NCBI GenBank assembly: GCA_965249045.1
Contig: OZ252213.1
Span: forward strand, 558,001-622,000
Direction: 5' to 3'
Length of the DNA: 64,000 bases
Source: Nemesobacter sp965249045
GTDB lineage: Bacteria > Desulfobacterota_D > UBA1144 > Nemesobacterales > Nemesobacteraceae
Shown here: positions 60,878-64,000 of the stretch, piece after piece
Layout: each line of letters begins with the position of its first letter
How positions within the stretch are numbered: the stretch's first letter is position 1
Position numbers and translations under genes: made by a program
The notes under the pieces: model-generated
Database searches by the model: none
The model's input: only the letters and a program-made list of their open reading frames with translations
Told to the model about the DNA's origin: nothing

Positions 60878-60999
60878 AAAAATATTTCCTCTTCAAGAAA
60901 GAATACAGGCGATGGAAGTATTTGGACCTCTCGACCGAGATGGATTAAGAGCATTCTAAAGGCTTTGGAATGGAGACTATCCAGAGAGCCTGCGGATAG

Positions 61000-61059
61000 A
61001 ACCCGAAGAAGATTGAGCAATACGCAGTTTTGTTAAATGAAGTTCGGTCTATAGCGCTT
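61000..61059 (+). pseudogene. Short DUF1016 N-terminal remnant
   Basis: The frame KKIEQYAVLLNEVRSIA matches the same stretch of the DUF1016 relic at 14002-14040 in both protein and DNA (about nine of ten bases over 36). Nothing else of the gene remains in the 200-bp gap between lipA and the nitrilase. Confidence 0.5.
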
Positions 61060-61079
61060 TTTTCTTAAGGATTCGCCGT

Positions 61080-62201
61080 TCAGTTAATGAGCTTTCTGAG
61101 CTCTTCAGCGATCGCTTCCAGTTTTTCCTCGGAAACCCCGTAGTCCTCGGAAATTCTTTTTATCACCCTAGAGGATATCCATGGTTCCACGGTTTTTTCC
61201 GTTATGGGTTCCTGTTTTCCCCTGTCAATGAGAAGTTTCGCCACGTCCCACCTTGAATAGTGACCCAGCGAATCGAAAATCGCTTTTGTCGCTTTTATCT
61301 GGTTCGCGTAGCAGTCTGCGTAGAGTATGGCGTCTTTTTCGAAATGAGGAGGGAACAGATATCTGCCGGCGGGATTGACGATAGAGCTTCCCCCACGCGC
61401 CCAGTCGTAGTTCATGTGGTCCCCGTCGCGCACGTAATGCCATCTTTCGGGGAAATCATCATCGTCAAGGTAACCGCAGGCGCTTAGTACAAACGCCCCT
61501 GATTCAAACGCGTGAACTCTTATGAGCGATTGGAGGGTGGAACCCGCTGCGGGGTCCTCTGTTTCGGCGGCAAGCAGTTTTTCATCCCCTCTCTTCCAGT
61601 TTCCCGGCCACACCGCCACGTGAAAATCCTGCCCGCTGTAAACCATCGCGGCTCTTACGAGCACCATGTGATTCTCCCAGCAAACAAGTCCCCCTATCCT
61701 TCCTATGTCAGTGTCGTAGGTGGCTACGTCGCTTCCGTCCCCCTGGCCCCAGTAGATTCTCTCTGTGTAGGTGGGCATGAGCTTTCTGTGTCTTCCTAGC
61801 ACATTTCCTTCGCGCGATATGAAAAGAAGGGAGTTATACACCGTGCGGCTTCCCTTGCGATCGTCAAGCTCGTTGCACCCTATCACCACATGAGTGTCGG
61901 CTGCACGGGCGGCTTCCGCGAGCATCTCGGTGTCGTCTCCGGGAATCACGATCGAGTTATCCTGAAGGGCGATCATGAAGTCCGTCCAGTCATGCGGCGA
62001 GGTTTCGTAACCGACTGTGTAGTAGGCCGGGTAGCCGGGTATGAAAGCTTCGGGGAAAGCTACGAGTTCCGCTCCGTTATCCCCCGCCTCCTTTATCACG
62101 CGACAGGCCTTTTCAAGTGTCCGCTCCTTGTCCATGAACACGGGAGCCGTCTGGGCGACCGCGACTTTTACTTTTTCCCTACCGCCTAGGACTTTCTTCA
62201 T
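61080..62201 (-). CDS. Nitrilase (carbon-nitrogen hydrolase superfamily)
   Basis: 373 residues with the Glu-Lys-Cys triad: LVAFPEAFIPGYPAYY (Glu), GRHRKLMPTYTERIYWGQGD (Lys) and IGGLVCWENHMVLVR (Cys). The TERIYWGQGDGSD and CWENHM forms point to the true nitrilase branch (nitrile to acid and ammonia), as do the 373-residue length and C-terminal extension. It follows a small unknown gene by 21 bp, likely as one operon. The substrate is unknown. Confidence 0.92.
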   Translation of the reverse strand: MKKVLGGREKVKVAVAQTAPVFMDKERTLEKACRVIKEAGDNGAELVAFPEAFIPGYPAYYTVGYETSPHDWTDFMIALQDNSIVIPGDDTEMLAEAARAADTHVVIGCNELDDRKGSRTVYNSLLFISREGNVLGRHRKLMPTYTERIYWGQGDGSDVATYDTDIGRIGGLVCWENHMVLVRAAMVYSGQDFHVAVWPGNWKRGDEKLLAAETEDPAAGSTLQSLIRVHAFESGAFVLSACGYLDDDDFPERWHYVRDGDHMNYDWARGGSSIVNPAGRYLFPPHFEKDAILYADCYANQIKATKAIFDSLGHYSRWDVAKLLIDRGKQEPITEKTVEPWISSRVIKRISEDYGVSEEKLEAIAEELRKLIN

Positions 62202-62222
62202 GAGTTTTTGGCCGCGAACGGT

Positions 62223-62624
62223 TCAGGTTATTATCCTGCTTCCGCCCTGAGGGTCCCCTCCGCCTTGCCTCTGCTGGTTCTGCTTGGCTCTTGCGTAGAC
62301 AAGATCGAAAAGCCTCTCCTTGAAGTCGTTGTCAAAAGCGCACACCCCCGGGATTATGTATCCCATAAGCGCTATCTGGAGAAAATATTCGGTGTTTGCC
62401 TTGAGAAAGGACTCGTTTATCTCGCCGCCGTATGCCTGCGCGAAATTCTGGTATATTTGATTGCCGAGTTCGGTCGCTATCTCAACCACGCTTTTTGACT
62501 GACCTGACGACTGATGGGCCGCTACCCCGAGGTTAAAAGCCATGTTTATGGAGTTCATGAAGTTATCCGCAACCGTTTCTTTCGAGTTTGTTCCCTCTTG
62601 CGGCTTTGTATCTTCTTCTGACAT
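62223..62624 (-). CDS. Hypothetical protein upstream of the nitrilase
   Basis: 133 residues from ATG 62624 (GGGAGAG upstream). A helical protein (ADNFMNSINMAFNLGVAAHQ, SVVEIATELGNQIYQNFAQA, FLKANTEYFLQIALMGYIIP) ending in a Gln/Gly-rich tail (KQNQQRQGGGDPQGGS). No recognised family. It shares an operon with the nitrilase by spacing and may be a regulator or accessory protein. Confidence 0.65.
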   Translation of the reverse strand: MSEEDTKPQEGTNSKETVADNFMNSINMAFNLGVAAHQSSGQSKSVVEIATELGNQIYQNFAQAYGGEINESFLKANTEYFLQIALMGYIIPGVCAFDNDFKERLFDLVYARAKQNQQRQGGGDPQGGSRIIT

Positions 62625-62717
62625 TTTATCTCTCCCGTTATTTTGTATGGTTAAATCATCTTGCCGTATTATACTATATTGCTGCTTTGATTTTAACAAT
62701 CTTGCTGGAGGAAAATC

Positions 62718-63191
62718 ATGAAAGCTGACCACCTTATACAGAGACTCGGGCTAAAGAAGCTTCCCGGTGAGGGAGGATACTACAAAGAGACTTACAGAAG
62801 CGACGAGATGGTCGGAGACGACCGCAGTTTATCAACCGCTATCTACTACCTGGTAACTTTCGAGGCGAATTGCAAAATGCATAGGATGGGTTCGGACGAG
62901 ATTTTCCATTTTTACTTCGGCGACCCTGTCCAGATTCTTCTTCTATATCCGACCGGGGAGTCGAGGGTACTGTTCATGGGCGACAACATTCCCTCAGGTC
63001 AGAAGCCCCAGCTAATCGTCCCCAAGGGGACATGGCAGGGAGCCATGGTGGTGGAGGGGGACTACGGATACGCTTTTATGGGAACTACAATGGCTCCTGG
63101 GTTTGAGTTTGAGGATTTCGAACTTGGCGCGCAAGAGAGTCTGCTGCTCAGGTTTCCCCAGCACGAAACCCTGATAAGGGAACTTACGTAA
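62718..63191 (+). CDS. Cupin-fold protein of the DUF985 family
   Basis: 157 residues: IQRLGLKKLPGEGGYYKETYRS, STAIYYLVTFEANCKMHRMGSDEIFHFYFGDP, QLIVPKGTWQGAMV, GYAFMGTTMAPGFEFEDFEL. The conserved order matches DUF985 (Cupin_5). Function unknown; cupins of this type may bind small ligands or sugars. Ribosome site GGAGG precedes ATG 62718. Divergent from the gene at 62624. Confidence 0.9.
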   Translation: MKADHLIQRLGLKKLPGEGGYYKETYRSDEMVGDDRSLSTAIYYLVTFEANCKMHRMGSDEIFHFYFGDPVQILLLYPTGESRVLFMGDNIPSGQKPQLIVPKGTWQGAMVVEGDYGYAFMGTTMAPGFEFEDFELGAQESLLLRFPQHETLIRELT

Positions 63192-63204
63192 ACGGGAGAG
63201 AGAG

Positions 63205-63609
63205 ATCCCAGGTTCAGAGAAACCGGTCATTTTTTTTGACGGCGTGTGTGGGGGTTGCAACATGTTCGTTGATTTCGTTATGTGGACGGACAGCCGCGCG
63301 GAAATATTTTTTTCCCCGGTGCAGGGAGAGACCGCCGAGAAGTTTTCTCTTTACCAGAGTCAGCCCCCGCGCGAGTGGAGAATCGCGTACGTTGACGAAA
63401 AGGGAATTTACGAGGGTGCCGACGCCGTTTTGCTCGTTCTGAGAAGGCTTGGGGGGTTGTGGAAGATTCCGGCGCTTTTCATATATCTTCCCCGGTCAGT
63501 AAAAGGGTATTTTTACGGGATCATGTCTAGGAACCGCTACCGTCTTTTCAGAAAGAGAGAGACTTGTCGATTACCGTCTCCCGAGGAGAGGGAAAGGTTT
63601 TTGCCCTAG
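63205..63609 (+). CDS. DCC-family (DUF393) thiol-disulfide oxidoreductase-like protein; unusual start
   Basis: The frame reads KPVIFFDGVCGGCNMFVDFV, the DCC signature with a CxxC motif, then EKFSLYQSQPPREWRIAYVD, LLVLRRLGGLWKIP and a C-terminal YRLFRKRETCRLPSPEERERF, typical of about 130-residue family members. There is no ATG, GTG or TTG between the in-frame stop at 63172-63174 and GTG 63244, and that GTG lies inside the signature. A GGGAGAG ribosome site ends right before ATC 63205, so ATC or ATT may serve as start, or the T8 run at 63230-63237 hides an indel. The product call is sound; the start is not. Confidence 0.75.
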   Translation: MPGSEKPVIFFDGVCGGCNMFVDFVMWTDSRAEIFFSPVQGETAEKFSLYQSQPPREWRIAYVDEKGIYEGADAVLLVLRRLGGLWKIPALFIYLPRSVKGYFYGIMSRNRYRLFRKRETCRLPSPEERERFLP

Positions 63610-63789
63610 AGTGCTGCTTATTCCGATAAAAATGAACACCGATTCCGACGAATATGCACTTGCCAAGAAACACCCCTTTCAGAATTGCTCATTATGGTCG
63701 GTACGAGCCGATTTCGATTCGTCGACTACTTCGGTATCCGCCAAAGATCCTACACACCGAGACGGAACACGGTACTTCGGGGGATTAGG

Positions 63790-64000
63790 TTAGCTTTGGT
63801 TTTTCGTCTCCCGATACAGAGTTTCTGCACGAAGTTTTAATGCCACACCTACATCGCTAAAACCGCGGCGCATATAACTGCCGAAGAGTAGTGAGACGAT
63901 TGGTGAAAGTACACCGCTCAATAGGTCGACATTATGGTAGCTGCAGCTGGTATCACTCATAGGTTCTAGATGCTGCCCTCGCACCGCAAATAAGAGCCAG
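63790..64000 (-). CDS. Hypothetical protein, C-terminal part; 5' end beyond window
   Basis: The frame enters from the right edge and ends at a TAA at 63790-63792: RGQHLEPMSDTSCSYHNVDL, then LSGVLSPIVSLLFGSYMRRG and VALKLRAETLYRETKN. It looks coding (ordered helices, no low-complexity bias) but I recognise no family. The 180 bp before it have no gene. Confidence 0.4.
   Translation of the reverse strand, partial: WLLFAVRGQHLEPMSDTSCSYHNVDLLSGVLSPIVSLLFGSYMRRGFSDVGVALKLRAETLYRETKNQS

Overview
The window looks like a piece of a chromosome (or metagenome contig) from a Gram-negative bacterium. It encodes a TolC outer-membrane factor, an MCE/MlaD lipid-transport protein, an autotransporter-like beta-barrel surface protein, and genes for recycling anhydro-muramic acid. 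Several traits fit a deep-branching, host-associated marine lineage: an alpha-beta fused acetyl-CoA carboxylase carboxyltransferase, an archaeal-type phosphoglycerate mutase, a bacterial protein with a metazoan-like SRCR domain, and many insertion sequences. I suspect a Dadabacteria-like or other Deltaproteobacteria-like sponge or marine symbiont, but that is low-confidence inference; no rRNA is present.

Bases 1 to about 24,000 are a dense, decaying defence and toxin-antitoxin island. From left to right it holds the C-terminus of an OLD-family nuclease, a broken STAND-type NTPase, a TIR-domain protein with an unknown partner (the partner's start destroyed by an IS1380 element), a predicted PD-(D/E)XK nuclease, an AAA+ ATPase with a subtilisin-like protease, a Gp49/HigB-type toxin (frameshifted) with its XRE antitoxin, a Fic remnant, an IS1634-type transposase, a DUF1016 remnant, an AbiL-like RloA/RloB pair, a Phd-VapC pair, a truncated AlbA-type ATP-binding protein, a three-gene dual-OB/DUF488/DUF488 operon, a TolC gene, and a DUF4325 gene with a truncated PIN gene.

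Bases 24,000 to 28,400 are mostly core genes (purH, mlaD-like, a secreted acetoacetate-decarboxylase-like protein, a GtrA-like membrane protein). At 28,427-31,622 an IS1182 element sits inside the orfA of an IS3 element, with clear inverted repeats and an AATT target duplication. A tRNA-Gly(CCC) follows. Then comes a peptidoglycan-recycling cluster, murQ / anmK / nagZ / sodium symporter, split by an inserted 'mobile mystery' A/B (XRE + Fic) pair.

From 39,300 on, a lone nuoI-like gene is followed by a perfect-consensus promoter driving a 1,744-residue SRCR / cadherin / Fn3 / beta-barrel protein. After that come accA-accD fusion, erpA-like, an M24 peptidase, mazG, a second IS cluster (IS30 remnant next to an IS3-like element) that truncates an outer-membrane protein gene, and then housekeeping genes: apgM, DUF2237, aroA-cmk-rpsA-sppA, lapA-lipA, a nitrilase with a small unknown gene, a DUF985 cupin and a DCC-family protein. 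The right edge cuts a minus-strand gene.

Family assignments are from recognising motifs in the translated sequence by eye; no database search was run.
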